Below, one piece after another: positions 53,212-62,221 of a stretch of DNA of 64,000 bases. Both the position numbers and the translations under genes were made by a program. This stretch comes from Methylobacterium radiotolerans JCM 2831 (GTDB lineage: Bacteria; Pseudomonadota; Alphaproteobacteria; Rhizobiales; Beijerinckiaceae). Each line of letters starts with the position of its first letter. Position 1 is the first letter of the stretch. The stretch lies in NCBI RefSeq assembly GCF_000019725.1, contig NC_010505.1, forward strand, positions 4,616,001-4,680,000, in the 5' to 3' direction. The notes under the pieces are model-generated. The model did not search any database and was not told the origin of the DNA. It saw nothing but the letters and a program-made list of their open reading frames with translations.

Positions 53212-55556
53212 CAGACCCCCTCCCGCGCCACGTAGGTGTGGAAGCGGATCCGCCCGTCCGGGTCGACCTCGCGGTAGACGCCCTGGATCTCGGCCTCGAA
53301 GCCCGGGAACAGGTTGGCGGAGGCCTCGAACATCTTGAAATAGTCGAGCATGGGCTTGGCCCTTTCGTCCAGGCGCTCGCCCGGCAGAACCGTGCCGATG
53401 CCCGGCGGGTAGACCAGCATCAGCGTGGTGGCGATCCGCCCCTCGGCCTCGGCGATCGGCACGTAGTCGACCGTGTTGCGGGTCAGCAGCTGGGCGGCCT
53501 TCTTGGGCGGCATCACCATCTCGGGCAGGTGCTCGGGGGCGAATTGGCGCCGCTGCAGCGCGGAGGTGCCGGCCTCCCGGTGGAAGGCGTGGAACTCGCC
53601 GCAGAGGTCGCGCAGGCGCACGCCGCGGTAGCGGTTCGGCCGGCGGTTGACGAATTCCGGCATGGCCTCCTCCAGCGCGACGTTGTCGTCGTGGAGCCGC
53701 TTGAAGGCGACGAGGCCCGAGATCAGCGTGCCGGCCTTGGAGGATTCGACCCCCGGGGTCAGCAGGAAGAGCAGCGAGTTCAGGTCGTTCTTCTCGGCGA
53801 CGATCCGGTTCTCACGCAGGTATTGCGCCACGATCGGCGCCGGCACGCCGTGCTGGGCGTAGGCCCCCGTGTGCCGGTCGAAGCCGGGGGTCAGCACGGT
53901 GAGCTTGTTCGGGTCGGTAATGGCGTAGCCCGGCGCCACGTGGCTGAAGCCGTGCCAGCGCGCGCCCGGCTTCAGCTCCCAGTGGCGCGGCGTCGCGGCG
54001 AGCTCGTCGGTCGGCACGCTCTCCCACGGCACCTCGGCGCCGTCGGCGTTCACCGTCACGTCCGGCACGAACGGGTCGAAGAACCAGCGCCGGGCGGGAT
54101 CGCGCTCGTTCTCCTCGAATTCCCGCCGGATCGCCCGGACCTTCTTGCGCCACTCGATCCCGAGGCGGATCGTGTCGTCCCACAGGATCATGCCGGAGCG
54201 CCCCTTCATCATCTGGGCGCCGACGTCGAGGGAGGCGAAGAGCGGGTAGAAGGGCGAGGTCGAGGCGTGGACGAGGAAGCTCTCGTTGAGCCGCTTGTGC
54301 TCGACCCGCCGGGTCTGGCCGCGGATATGGCCGTCGCGGGTGTGGATCTGCGAGGCCTGGCTGAAGCTCGCGAGCTGCTTGTGGGTCGACTGCGTGGCGA
54401 CGATGCCGGGCGAGGTCTCGTCGAGGCCCGTCAGCCCCATGGCGAAGCGCCTTGCGTAGAGCGGGTGGAACTTCATGAAGCCCGCCCAGGCCTCGTCGAA
54501 CAGGATGTAGTCGCAGAGGTGGCCGATCTTCTCCAGGATCTCCTGGGCGTCGTAGATCGTGCCGTCGTAGGTGCACTGCTCGATCACCGCGACGCGGAAC
54601 GGCCGCTCCCGGCGCCACGCCTCCGGATCGGTCACCAGCGGGTTCCGGCGGATCTTCTCCCGGATCCGGCCTTCGTCGAGAGCTTCGTGGAAGATCGGCC
54701 CGATCAGGCCGTACGCGTTCCGATCCGTTTCCAGGAAGATCGGGATGCCGCCGCCCAGGAACAGGGCGCCGTGGTGGGCCGCCTTGTGGTTGTTGCGGTC
54801 GAACAGGACGAGGTCGTCCTCCGCCACCAGGGAGGACAGGACGATCTTGTTGGACGCCGAGGTGCCGTTGAGGACGAAGTAGGTCTTCTCCGCCCCGAAG
54901 ATCTTGGCGGCCTCCTTCTGGGCCTTCAGCGCCGGGCCCTCGTGGGTCAGCAGGTCGCCGAGGTCGAGGACCGAGTTGTCGAGGTCGTCGCGGAAGATCG
55001 CCTCGCCCAGGTGCTCCACGAAGATCCGGCCGATGGGGGACCGGTTGTAGAAGATGCCGCCGTTGTGCCCCGGGCAGGTCCAGAGCTGGTTGCCCTTCTC
55101 GGCGTAGTCGACGAGCGCGCCGAAGAACGGCGTCTTGAGGGTCTCGGCGTACTGCGTGACCCGGCTGACGAGGCCGCGGGCGATGAATTCCGGCGTCTCC
55201 TCGGCGAGGAAGATGTAGCCGTCGATGAAGTCGAGGAGCTCGACCGGGATGTCCTCCAGCCGCTTGCGGCGGACCATGATGACGATCGGCATCTCCAGGC
55301 CGCGCCGGCGCATCATGTCGATGAGGGCGGCCGCCTTGCCGTCGAGGCCGCGCTTGCCCCAGTCGACCACGAGGCAGCCGACCGCCGCGTCGGTCTGGAC
55401 CGCGATGGCCGCGTCCTCGACGCGCCGGGCGCGCACCACCTCGAAGCCGCGCTGCTCCACGGCCGCGACGATCTGGTTGACGCGCGCGCCCTCGAGATCG
55501 TCCGGGTCGAAGGCCGGGGCGCACATCAGGACCGTGAAGCGGCGGTGGAAGTCCAT
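53211..55556 (-). CDS. Orn/Lys/Arg decarboxylase, PLP fold type I
   Basis: 781 residues from ATG 55556. An N-terminal receiver-like wing domain (about 1-130; VLMCAPAFDPDDLEGARVNQ) is followed by the PLP domain with GTSASNKIVLSSLV, DRNNHKAAHHG, LFDEAWAGFMKFHP and the PLP lysine in ATQSTHKQLASFSQAS (about 393). The C-terminal domain ends PGFEAEIQGVYREVDPDGRI. This is the inducible arginine/lysine/ornithine decarboxylase family; which amino acid it uses cannot be read with confidence. It makes a polyamine or diamine and consumes a proton. The acetyltransferase coupled downstream may act on the product. Confidence 0.93.
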   Translation of the reverse strand: MDFHRRFTVLMCAPAFDPDDLEGARVNQIVAAVEQRGFEVVRARRVEDAAIAVQTDAAVGCLVVDWGKRGLDGKAAALIDMMRRRGLEMPIVIMVRRKRLEDIPVELLDFIDGYIFLAEETPEFIARGLVSRVTQYAETLKTPFFGALVDYAEKGNQLWTCPGHNGGIFYNRSPIGRIFVEHLGEAIFRDDLDNSVLDLGDLLTHEGPALKAQKEAAKIFGAEKTYFVLNGTSASNKIVLSSLVAEDDLVLFDRNNHKAAHHGALFLGGGIPIFLETDRNAYGLIGPIFHEALDEGRIREKIRRNPLVTDPEAWRRERPFRVAVIEQCTYDGTIYDAQEILEKIGHLCDYILFDEAWAGFMKFHPLYARRFAMGLTGLDETSPGIVATQSTHKQLASFSQASQIHTRDGHIRGQTRRVEHKRLNESFLVHASTSPFYPLFASLDVGAQMMKGRSGMILWDDTIRLGIEWRKKVRAIRREFEENERDPARRWFFDPFVPDVTVNADGAEVPWESVPTDELAATPRHWELKPGARWHGFSHVAPGYAITDPNKLTVLTPGFDRHTGAYAQHGVPAPIVAQYLRENRIVAEKNDLNSLLFLLTPGVESSKAGTLISGLVAFKRLHDDNVALEEAMPEFVNRRPNRYRGVRLRDLCGEFHAFHREAGTSALQRRQFAPEHLPEMVMPPKKAAQLLTRNTVDYVPIAEAEGRIATTLMLVYPPGIGTVLPGERLDERAKPMLDYFKMFEASANLFPGFEAEIQGVYREVDPDGRIRFHTYVAREGV

Positions 55557-55877
55557 GGAGCCCTCTCTGGCCTCGGATGCAGCGGGTGGCTTTCCGGCCC
55601 GTCTGCGACGATTGCATGACACGGTGCGCGGCGGGCGGTCGCGGTCCGGACGAAAGGGCGTGATCCGCCGGGGGCGGGGATGTCGGGAGCGCGGCCTTCT
55701 CGCCCGCTCCCTCATCCTCAGGTGCTGGAGCGAGGCGGAAGCCTCGAAGGAGGCCTCCAGAGGCCAGCGCGATCCCTGGAGCCTCCCCTCCGAGGCCCGC
55801 CGAGGCGGGCACCTCAGGATGAGGCTGTTGGTCGGAGGCCCGTCGCGCGGCCCGCGGCGGTCCCCGGTCTCAGGGTG
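55557..55877. other. Intergenic region between dehydrogenase and decarboxylase genes
   Basis: 321 bp. It contains the large inverted element at 55710-55824; the rest is GC-rich with no gene or RNA that I can support. Confidence 0.55.
55710..55824. repeat. Large REP-like inverted element (CCTCATCCTCAGGTGC arms)
   Basis: CCTCATCCTCAGGTGC at 55710-55725 and its perfect inverse at 55809-55824. The 83 bp between contain smaller palindromes rich in GAGGC/GCCTC. Elements with arms like these are scattered through Rhizobiales genomes; a long branched hairpin would form in RNA or single-stranded DNA. Confidence 0.7.
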
Positions 55878-56858
55878 TCACGGCGCGCGGCGCCGCTCCC
55901 AGACATCCGGGTTGACCAGCCCGCCCGGCCGCCGGCCGGCGAGGACGTCGACCACGCGGGTCGCGGCGGTCTCGGCGGTGCGGATCAGGGCCGCGCCGGT
56001 GGAGCCGCCGACATGGGGCGTCAGGATCGCCCGGGGCTGGCGGGCCAGCGGGTGGTCGACCGGCAGCGGCTCCTGGGCGAAGACGTCGAGCCCGGCGCCC
56101 GCGATCGTGCCGGCCTCCAGCGCCTCCACCAGGGCCGCCTCGTCGATCAGGCCGCCGCGGCTGGTGTTGATCAGGAAGGCCTCCCGCTTCATCCGGGCGA
56201 GCTGGTCCCGACCGATCAGGCCGCGGGTGCCCGGGGTCAGCGGCACGTGCAGGGAGACGATGTCCGCCTCCGCCAGGAGCGCGTCGACCGAGGCGGCCCG
56301 CAGGGCGCCGGCATTGGCGAAATCGGCGTCCGGGCGGCTCGGGCCGTAGGCCAGCACCCGCAGCCCCAGGGCGGCGGCGAGCCGGGCGGTCGCCTGCCCG
56401 ATCGCCCCGAAGCCGACGAGACCCAGCGTCAGCCCGGCGAGCTCGATCAGCCGGGCGGTGAACTTGAAGCTGTCGTCGCCGGTCCGGACCGAGCGGTCGG
56501 CCTCCGGCAGGGCCTTGGCCAGGGCGAAGATCAGCGCCAGCGTCTGCTCGGCCACCGAGACGGCGTTCGCGCCGGGCGTGTTGACCACCACGATCCCGGC
56601 CGCGGTCGCCTCGGCGGTGGCGACGTGGTCGGTGCCGGTGCCGTGCACGCCGATCACCCGCAGGGCCGGCGCCGCCGCGATGGCGCGTGCCGGGAAGCCG
56701 GTGTTGCGGGTGATGACGGCGACGCAGTCGGCGACCTCGCGGGCCAGCGTCTCGGAATCGGTCCCGCTCGCCGGGCGCGGCTCCAGCCCGGCCGCGCGCA
56801 ACCGGTCGAGGCCCGCCGCGTGGATCGGCTGGACGATGAGGCACGGACCGGTGATCAC
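55878..56858 (-). CDS. D-isomer specific 2-hydroxyacid dehydrogenase
   Basis: 326 residues from a GTG at 56858 with AGAGG upstream. The catalytic and cofactor regions are intact: VIGVHGTGTDHVATAEATAA, NTPGANAVSVAEQTLALIFA, NAD-binding GLVGFGAIGQATARLAAALG, LHVPLTPGTRGLIG, NTSRGGLIDEAALVEAL (Arg), GLDVFAQEPLP (Glu) and LTPHVGGST (His). It resembles phosphoglycerate dehydrogenase-type enzymes without the ACT domain. The substrate is unknown. Confidence 0.9.
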   Translation of the reverse strand: MITGPCLIVQPIHAAGLDRLRAAGLEPRPASGTDSETLAREVADCVAVITRNTGFPARAIAAAPALRVIGVHGTGTDHVATAEATAAGIVVVNTPGANAVSVAEQTLALIFALAKALPEADRSVRTGDDSFKFTARLIELAGLTLGLVGFGAIGQATARLAAALGLRVLAYGPSRPDADFANAGALRAASVDALLAEADIVSLHVPLTPGTRGLIGRDQLARMKREAFLINTSRGGLIDEAALVEALEAGTIAGAGLDVFAQEPLPVDHPLARQPRAILTPHVGGSTGAALIRTAETAATRVVDVLAGRRPGGLVNPDVWERRRAP

Positions 56859-57281
56859 GGGAAAACCTCTGCACAAGAGGAGGGGTGACGGGCAAGTTTC
56901 GCGCCGGGCCCGTCTAGGCGGGGTTAGCAACCCTGGCAACCGGGCGCCCCGGTCCCCGCCGCGGCGACCCGCTCGGACGCGCGATCCACACCCGATCGCG
57001 GCCGGGTCGCGCCCCGCCCGGCCCGACGATCCCGGCCGCGCGCCTCGGCCGAGATCCGGCCTCGCCTTCCGCGAAATCGCCGGCTCGACCGTGCGACGAT
57101 GGCCGAGGCACTGATAAAGATGTCGTTCGGCGTATGAGGTCAGTATAGAACGTGTTCAATATCGGTCCTCCAGATCCGCCCCGCGCGCGGCGGCTGTAAT
57201 TGTAATTACTCCAAATGTATTTTTGACATCTGTAGAGATATTTGCTGCCTTGCTCCGTGATTCGGAGCCTCCGTCGCGACA
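56859..57281. other. Intergenic region upstream of the TonB-dependent receptor
   Basis: 423 bp. The last 170 bp are notably AT-richer and probably hold the receptor promoter. TTGACA occurs at 57223-57228 and a small dyad GTAATT-GT-AATTAC at 57196-57209; no convincing -10 or standard Fur, Irr or RirA site was recognised. Confidence 0.5.
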
Positions 57282-59489
57282 ATGCGGTCCCACGACTTCT
57301 CAATACCTGTTTCCGCGCGGACCCGGCGCCGACGGCGCGCGGCCCGGCCGGTTCTCCCGATGGCCGTCCTGCTGGGCTTCGTCGGTTCCGGGCCGCACGC
57401 CGCCCGCGCGGAGGAGGCGGGGGCCGGCCGGGATGTCCAGCTCGGCGAACTCTCGGTCGAGGGTGCGGCCGCGCCGCGCGGCCCGATGCCGGCCTATGCC
57501 GGCGGTCAGGTGGCGCGGGGCGGGCGCCTCGGCCTGCTGGGCGATACCGAGACGCAGAAGGCACCCTTCAGCATCGCCAGCTACACCGACACGCTCATCC
57601 GGGACCGGCAGGCGCGGACTTTGTCCGAGACCCTGGTCCTCGACCCGTCGGTGCGCGCCACCCAGACCACGGGGGCGCCGTTCGACTCCTTCTCCATCCG
57701 GGGCTTCCCGGCCAACGAGAACACCAGCGGCGAGGTCGCCTTCGACGGGCTCTACGGCATCGCCCCGAGCTTCCGCATCTTCACCGACTACGTGGAGCGC
57801 ATCGAGGTCCTGAAGGGGCCGTCCGCCGCCCTGACGGGGGTGTCGCCGAACGGCGCGGTCGGCGGCGTGGTCAACATCGTCCCCAAGCGCGCCGGGGCGG
57901 ACCTGACGCGCGTCACCCTGGATTACGGCTCGTCCGCCTGGGGCGGCAGCCAAGTCGACGTCGCCCGCCGCTGGGGTCCGGGCCGGGAATGGGGCGCCCG
58001 CGTCGTCGGCAGCCTGCACGGCGGCGCCACGCCCTTCGACCGCCAGACCGAGACGACCGGCGTCGGGGCCCTGGCCCTCGACTACCAAGGCGACCGGTTC
58101 CGCGCGTGGCTCTACCTGCTGGCGCAGACCGACCGCTTCGACGCGCCGCTGCGCCCGTTCCTCCTGCGGGCCGGCGTGCCCGTGCCGCGGGCGCCCGACG
58201 GCCGCCTGAACCTGACCCAGCCCTGGGAGTACTCGGACGTCGACGATCGCGGCGGCCTGCTGCGCACCGAGTACGACCTGACCGACCAGGTCACGCTGTT
58301 CGCGGATGTCGGCGGCGGGCAGACCGGGGTCGAGCGCTACTTCCAGTCGGCGCCGACGATCCTCAACGGCCGCGGCGACACGACCAGCACGCCGCAATTC
58401 TACGCGCTGGGCGTCGACAGGCTGACCTACGACGGCGGCGTCCGGGCCCGGTTCGAGACCGGCTTCATCCGTCACGCCCTGACGGTGCAGGGCTCCGTGT
58501 ACGACGAGGCCACGGCACGGCGGTTCTCGCCCGGCCGGGGCGCCTACCTGTCGAACCTCTACGCGCCGGCCCTCGTCCCGTACATCGCGCCGATCTACGG
58601 CGTCGGCCGGCCCCGCCTGTCCGACAGCACCCTGTCGGGGATCGCGGTGGCCGACACGCTGTCGGCCCTCGACGAGCGCGTCCTGCTGACCCTGGGCGTG
58701 CGCCGCCAGCGCGTTGAGGCGCACAATTACGTGTCGAATGTCGGCACGCTCGCCTCGTCCTACGACAGGAGCGCCACGACCCCGATGGTCGGCCTCGTGG
58801 TGCGGCCCTGGGACTCGGTCTCGCTCTACGGCAACTACATCGAGGGCCTGAGCCGCGGCGACGTGGCCCCGGCGGTGGCGACCAATTCCGGCACGATCCT
58901 GGCGCCCTACGTGGCCCGGCAGGTCGAGGCGGGCGTCAAGCTCGATCTCGGCCGGTTCGGCGCCACGCTCGGCGCCTTCCGGATCACGAAGCCCGCGGGC
59001 GAACTCGGCCCGCAGGGGCGCTTCGCGGCGACGGCCGAGCAGCGCGTCGGCGGGCTCGAGCTGAGCCTGTTCGGCGAGATCACCCCGCAGGTGCGGGTGG
59101 TCGGCGGCGTCACCCTGCTGGACGGACGCCTCGTCCGGACGGCGCTCGCCGCCAATCGCGGGCACAGACCGATCGGCGTGCCGGAGGTCCAGGCGAGCCT
59201 GGGCGCCGAGTGGGACCTGCCCGGGTTACCCGGCCTGACGCTCAACGGCGCGGTCATCTATACGGGGCGGCAGTTCGTCGACCTCGCGAATACCCAGGCG
59301 CTGCCCGACTGGGCCCGCCTCGACCTCGGCCTGCGCTACACGACCCTGGTCGCAGAGCGCCGGACGACCTTCCGGGCCAGCGTCCTCAACGTGACCGACG
59401 CGCGCTACTGGACCGGCGTCGCCTCGTTCGGCACCTTCTTCCAGGGCGCGCCGCGCACCTACCTGCTGTCGATGGCGGTGGACCTCTGA
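57282..59489 (+). CDS. TonB-dependent siderophore receptor
   Basis: 735 residues. A basic start (SARTRRRRRAARP) and signal segment VLPMAVLLGFVGSGPHAARA are followed by a plug domain (about 85-195; FSIASYTDTLIRDRQARTLS, FDSFSIRGFPANE, VERIEVLKGPSAALTGVSPN and GAVGGVVNIVPKRA), then a 22-strand type barrel to the C-terminus with TTFRASVLNVTDARYWTGVA near the end. Outer-membrane, energy-dependent uptake of an iron chelate is likely; the ligand is unknown. No adjacent siderophore transport or regulator gene. Confidence 0.92.
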   Translation: MRSHDFSIPVSARTRRRRRAARPVLPMAVLLGFVGSGPHAARAEEAGAGRDVQLGELSVEGAAAPRGPMPAYAGGQVARGGRLGLLGDTETQKAPFSIASYTDTLIRDRQARTLSETLVLDPSVRATQTTGAPFDSFSIRGFPANENTSGEVAFDGLYGIAPSFRIFTDYVERIEVLKGPSAALTGVSPNGAVGGVVNIVPKRAGADLTRVTLDYGSSAWGGSQVDVARRWGPGREWGARVVGSLHGGATPFDRQTETTGVGALALDYQGDRFRAWLYLLAQTDRFDAPLRPFLLRAGVPVPRAPDGRLNLTQPWEYSDVDDRGGLLRTEYDLTDQVTLFADVGGGQTGVERYFQSAPTILNGRGDTTSTPQFYALGVDRLTYDGGVRARFETGFIRHALTVQGSVYDEATARRFSPGRGAYLSNLYAPALVPYIAPIYGVGRPRLSDSTLSGIAVADTLSALDERVLLTLGVRRQRVEAHNYVSNVGTLASSYDRSATTPMVGLVVRPWDSVSLYGNYIEGLSRGDVAPAVATNSGTILAPYVARQVEAGVKLDLGRFGATLGAFRITKPAGELGPQGRFAATAEQRVGGLELSLFGEITPQVRVVGGVTLLDGRLVRTALAANRGHRPIGVPEVQASLGAEWDLPGLPGLTLNGAVIYTGRQFVDLANTQALPDWARLDLGLRYTTLVAERRTTFRASVLNVTDARYWTGVASFGTFFQGAPRTYLLSMAVDL

Positions 59490-59526
59490 GCAGGGCCGGC
59501 CGCGCCGGACCTGCCGGACCGCGCGA

Positions 59527-59542
59527 TGTTTCACGGGAAACA
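59527..59542. promoter_or_regulatory. parS-like site
   Basis: TGTTTCACGGGAAACA, one mismatch from the parS consensus TGTTTCACGTGAAACA and identical (inverted) to 28383-28398. It is intergenic, 38 bp after the TonB receptor stop. ParB binding is inferred. Confidence 0.6.
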
Positions 59543-59637
59543 TTTTCTTAACCCTGAGGGCCGCCCGCGCGGGACCGGACCGCTGTTGCAGCGGTGCCGT
59601 CGCGGCGCCGCGGCCGCCGGGTTACCACCGGTCCGGC

Positions 59638-60393
59638 ATGACGACATCGAGCTGGCGCACCCTCCGAAACTTGCAGGCGCGGAAACGGCTGGAGAAGGCC
59701 CTGCCGGCGGTCTTCCCGGTGCCGGTCCTGCAGCACGCCCTCGCGCGGCCCCTGATCCCGCCGACGCCGCGGCTCGCCGTCGAGAGCTACTGGCGCAACC
59801 ACATCCTCCGGGCCGACCGGCTCGCCCGGGCGCTGGCGGCCCGCTCCGGGACACCGGCGGGCTGGAGCTGGCAGCTCGGCGGCGCGGGCCGGGCCGGGAG
59901 CTTCCGCCTGCCGCCGGCCCCTTTCCGCGACCCGGCCTTCGCCCGCGGCCGGGGCGCCTGCTGCATCTGCGGCCAGCCAGTCTACCGGTTCGGCTGGCAC
60001 CGGGATCTCTGGGCGCGCGGCGCGCCCAACACCAATGCCGGCTGGCACGCGGCCTGTGTGGCGGCCTGGAAGTTCTGGATCGCGCCGCACGCCCAGGTCC
60101 GGGCGCTGAAGCTGCGCCAGCGCCACCGCTGCACCACCACCGGCAAGCGCCTGCTGAAGACGGCCGAGGTCGACCATCTGCTGCCGCTCTACCGGGTCTG
60201 GCGCGAGCACCGCGACGCGCCCTGGCCGGAGCTCCTCGGCTACTGGGGCGCGCCGAACCTGCAGGTGGTCAACCGCGCCGCCCATGTCGACAAGTGCCGC
60301 GACGAGGCGGCCGAGCGCTCCCGGACCGTGCAGCTCGCCCGTTTCCGGGTGGTCGAGGACGAGTCCGGGTTCAGCGTGGTCGAGGAGGAGTGA
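59638..60393 (+). CDS. HNH-like nuclease domain protein
   Basis: 251 residues. The first half is basic and helical. ACCICGQPVYRFGWHRDLWA (about 107-126) with GWHAACVAAW gives a CxxC plus His/Cys cluster. The second half has an HNH-like stretch: RCTTTGKRLLKTAEVDHLLP (Asp-His about 179-180) and NLQVVNRAAHVDKCRDEA (Asn and final His). The second Cys pair of ordinary HNH domains is missing, so activity is uncertain. Function unknown. Monocistronic, convergent with metB. Confidence 0.65.
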   Translation: MTTSSWRTLRNLQARKRLEKALPAVFPVPVLQHALARPLIPPTPRLAVESYWRNHILRADRLARALAARSGTPAGWSWQLGGAGRAGSFRLPPAPFRDPAFARGRGACCICGQPVYRFGWHRDLWARGAPNTNAGWHAACVAAWKFWIAPHAQVRALKLRQRHRCTTTGKRLLKTAEVDHLLPLYRVWREHRDAPWPELLGYWGAPNLQVVNRAAHVDKCRDEAAERSRTVQLARFRVVEDESGFSVVEEE

Positions 60394-60402
60394 CCGGCCG
60401 GG

Positions 60403-61563
60403 TCAGCCGTCCAGGGCCTGGAAGGCCCGCGACAGGTCGGCCAGCAGGTCGGCCTCCGCCTCCAGGCCGACCGACAGGCGCAGCAGCCCGTCGGTGATGC
60501 CCGCGATGGCGCGCGCCTCCAGGTCCATCGCCGCGTGCGTCATGGTCGGCGGATGGGCGATCAGGCTCTCGACGCCGCCGAGCGACTCGGCCAGCGTGAA
60601 CACCCGCAGGGCCTCGACGAAGGTCTTCACCGCCGCGCGGCCGCCGGCCAGCTCGAAGCTCAGCATCGCCCCGAAGCCTGCCTGCTGCGCCTTGGCCAGG
60701 GCGTGCCCCGGATGCGTGGGCAGGCCGGGATAATGCACCCGGGCCACCGCCGGATGGGCATCCAGAAAAGCCGCCAGGGCGGCGGCGTTGCGCTGCTGCT
60801 GCTCCACCCGCACGAACAGGGTGCGCAGGCCCCGGAGCGTCAGGTAGGCGTCGAGGGGCGAGCCGGTGACGCCGATCGTGTTCGCCCAGGCGGCGAGGTC
60901 CTCGCCCACCGCCTTGTCGGCGGCGATCACCACCCCGCCGATCACGTCGGAATGGCCGTTCAGGAACTTGGTGGTGGAATGGACGACCAGATCCGCCCCG
61001 AGGGCGATCGGCTGCTGCAGGGCGGGCGACAGGAAGGTGTTGTCCACCACAGCCAGCGCGCCGGCCGCCTTCGCGTCTGCGGTGATGCGCCGGACATCGA
61101 CCACGCGCATCAGCGGGTTGCTGGGCGTCTCGATCAGCACGACCTTCGGCCCCTGGGCCAGGGCCGCCGCCAGCGCGTCCGGATCGGTCTGGTCGACGAA
61201 GGCGACGCGGTAATGGCCCCGCTCCGCGCGGAAGCTGAGCAGGCGGTGCGTCCCGCCGTAGCAATCGTGCGGCGCGACCAAGAGATCGCCGGGCCGCAGG
61301 CTCGACAGGGCGAGGTCGAGGGCCGCCATGCCGCTCGCCACCAGGACGGCGCGGGCGCCGCCCTCGAGCTTGGCGATCGTGTCGGCCAGCGCGTCCCGGG
61401 TCGGGTTGCCCAGGCGCGAGTAATCGTAGGGGCCGGGCTGCTCGAAGGCCGGGAACTTGAAGGTCGTCGACAGGTGGATCGGCGCGATCACCGCGCCGAA
61501 GGCCGCGTCCTGGGCCACGCCGTTGGCCGCCGCGACGGTACGCGCCGCTAATCCCTCTGACAT
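60403..61563 (-). CDS. metB: Cystathionine gamma-synthase family PLP enzyme
   Basis: 386 residues from ATG 61563 (61578 also possible). Cys/Met metabolism fold: PIHLSTTFKF, YDYSRLGNPTRDALADTIAK, AVLVASGMAALDLALSSL, Tyr in DCYGGTHRLL, VVDNTFLSPALQQPIALGAD and the PLP Lys in VVHSTTKFLNGHSDVIGG. The end has ESLIAHPPTMTHAAM and LLRLSVGLEAEADLL. It may be a cystathionine gamma-synthase or a related gamma-lyase; the sequence alone does not settle which. Confidence 0.88.
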   Translation of the reverse strand: MSEGLAARTVAAANGVAQDAAFGAVIAPIHLSTTFKFPAFEQPGPYDYSRLGNPTRDALADTIAKLEGGARAVLVASGMAALDLALSSLRPGDLLVAPHDCYGGTHRLLSFRAERGHYRVAFVDQTDPDALAAALAQGPKVVLIETPSNPLMRVVDVRRITADAKAAGALAVVDNTFLSPALQQPIALGADLVVHSTTKFLNGHSDVIGGVVIAADKAVGEDLAAWANTIGVTGSPLDAYLTLRGLRTLFVRVEQQQRNAAALAAFLDAHPAVARVHYPGLPTHPGHALAKAQQAGFGAMLSFELAGGRAAVKTFVEALRVFTLAESLGGVESLIAHPPTMTHAAMDLEARAIAGITDGLLRLSVGLEAEADLLADLSRAFQALDG

Positions 61564-61618
61564 CGCCTCGTCCTCCACGCAGAGATCGCCCGCCCCGTCC
61601 GACCGGGGCGTGCGTTCT

Positions 61619-62221
61619 TTATGGAGAACGGATCAGACTTTCAAGAGAACGAGAGCGCCGTTTCGGGGGCGCGGCCGTCCCGGCCGGCCTCGACCGCCAG
61701 GGCGCCATGCTGGCGAAGACCCCGTCCCGGCGGATCAGCGCGTGCAGCAGCGCCGCCGCCAGATGCGCGAGGATCACGGCGAACAGCCCGTAGGCCAGCA
61801 CGGTGTGGAGCCGGCGCAGGGCCGCGTACAGCATCGGGTCCTGCGGCAGGATCGGCGGCAGGACCACCGGGCCGGCGAGGATCACGGGATAGCGCGCCGC
61901 CGACAGCATCGCCCAGCCGATCAGCGGCATGGCCAGCATGAGGCCGTAGAGGAGGATGTGCGAGCCGTGGGCCGCGCGCCTCTGCCAGACCGGAAGATTC
62001 GCCGGCAGCGGCGGCGGCGCGTGGCGCCAGCGATTCGCCAGTCGAAGCCCGGCGAGCAGCAGGATCAGGATCCCGAGCGGCCGGTGCAGGGCCACGAGGG
62101 TGCTGTAATCGGCGAGCGAGGTCACCATGGCGGCGCCGGTGAGCAGCATCGCCAGGATCAGCGCCGCCATGGTCCAGTGGAGCAGGCGCGCGGGCCGGTT
62201 GAAGCGGGCGGTCTCCGTCAC
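61619..62221 (-). CDS. Cytochrome b561 family membrane protein
   Basis: 200 residues from a GTG at 62221 that overlaps the stop of the catalase-like gene (GTGA). Four membrane helices with heme His candidates in RPARLLHWTMAALILAM, STLVALHRPLGILILL, AAHGSHILLYGLMLAMPLIGW and LHTVLAYGLFAVILAHLAAAL. Its C-terminal tail is basic. Translational coupling to the catalase-like gene indicates that it supplies electrons to it. Confidence 0.9.
   Translation of the reverse strand: MTETARFNRPARLLHWTMAALILAMLLTGAAMVTSLADYSTLVALHRPLGILILLLAGLRLANRWRHAPPPLPANLPVWQRRAAHGSHILLYGLMLAMPLIGWAMLSAARYPVILAGPVVLPPILPQDPMLYAALRRLHTVLAYGLFAVILAHLAAALLHALIRRDGVFASMAPWRSRPAGTAAPPKRRSRSLESLIRSP

Noticed and set aside
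57196..57209. GTAATT-GT-AATTAC dyad as a Fur-type box for the TonB receptor
   Set aside because: It does not fit the Fur 19-mer, Irr or RirA consensus closely; position alone is not enough.
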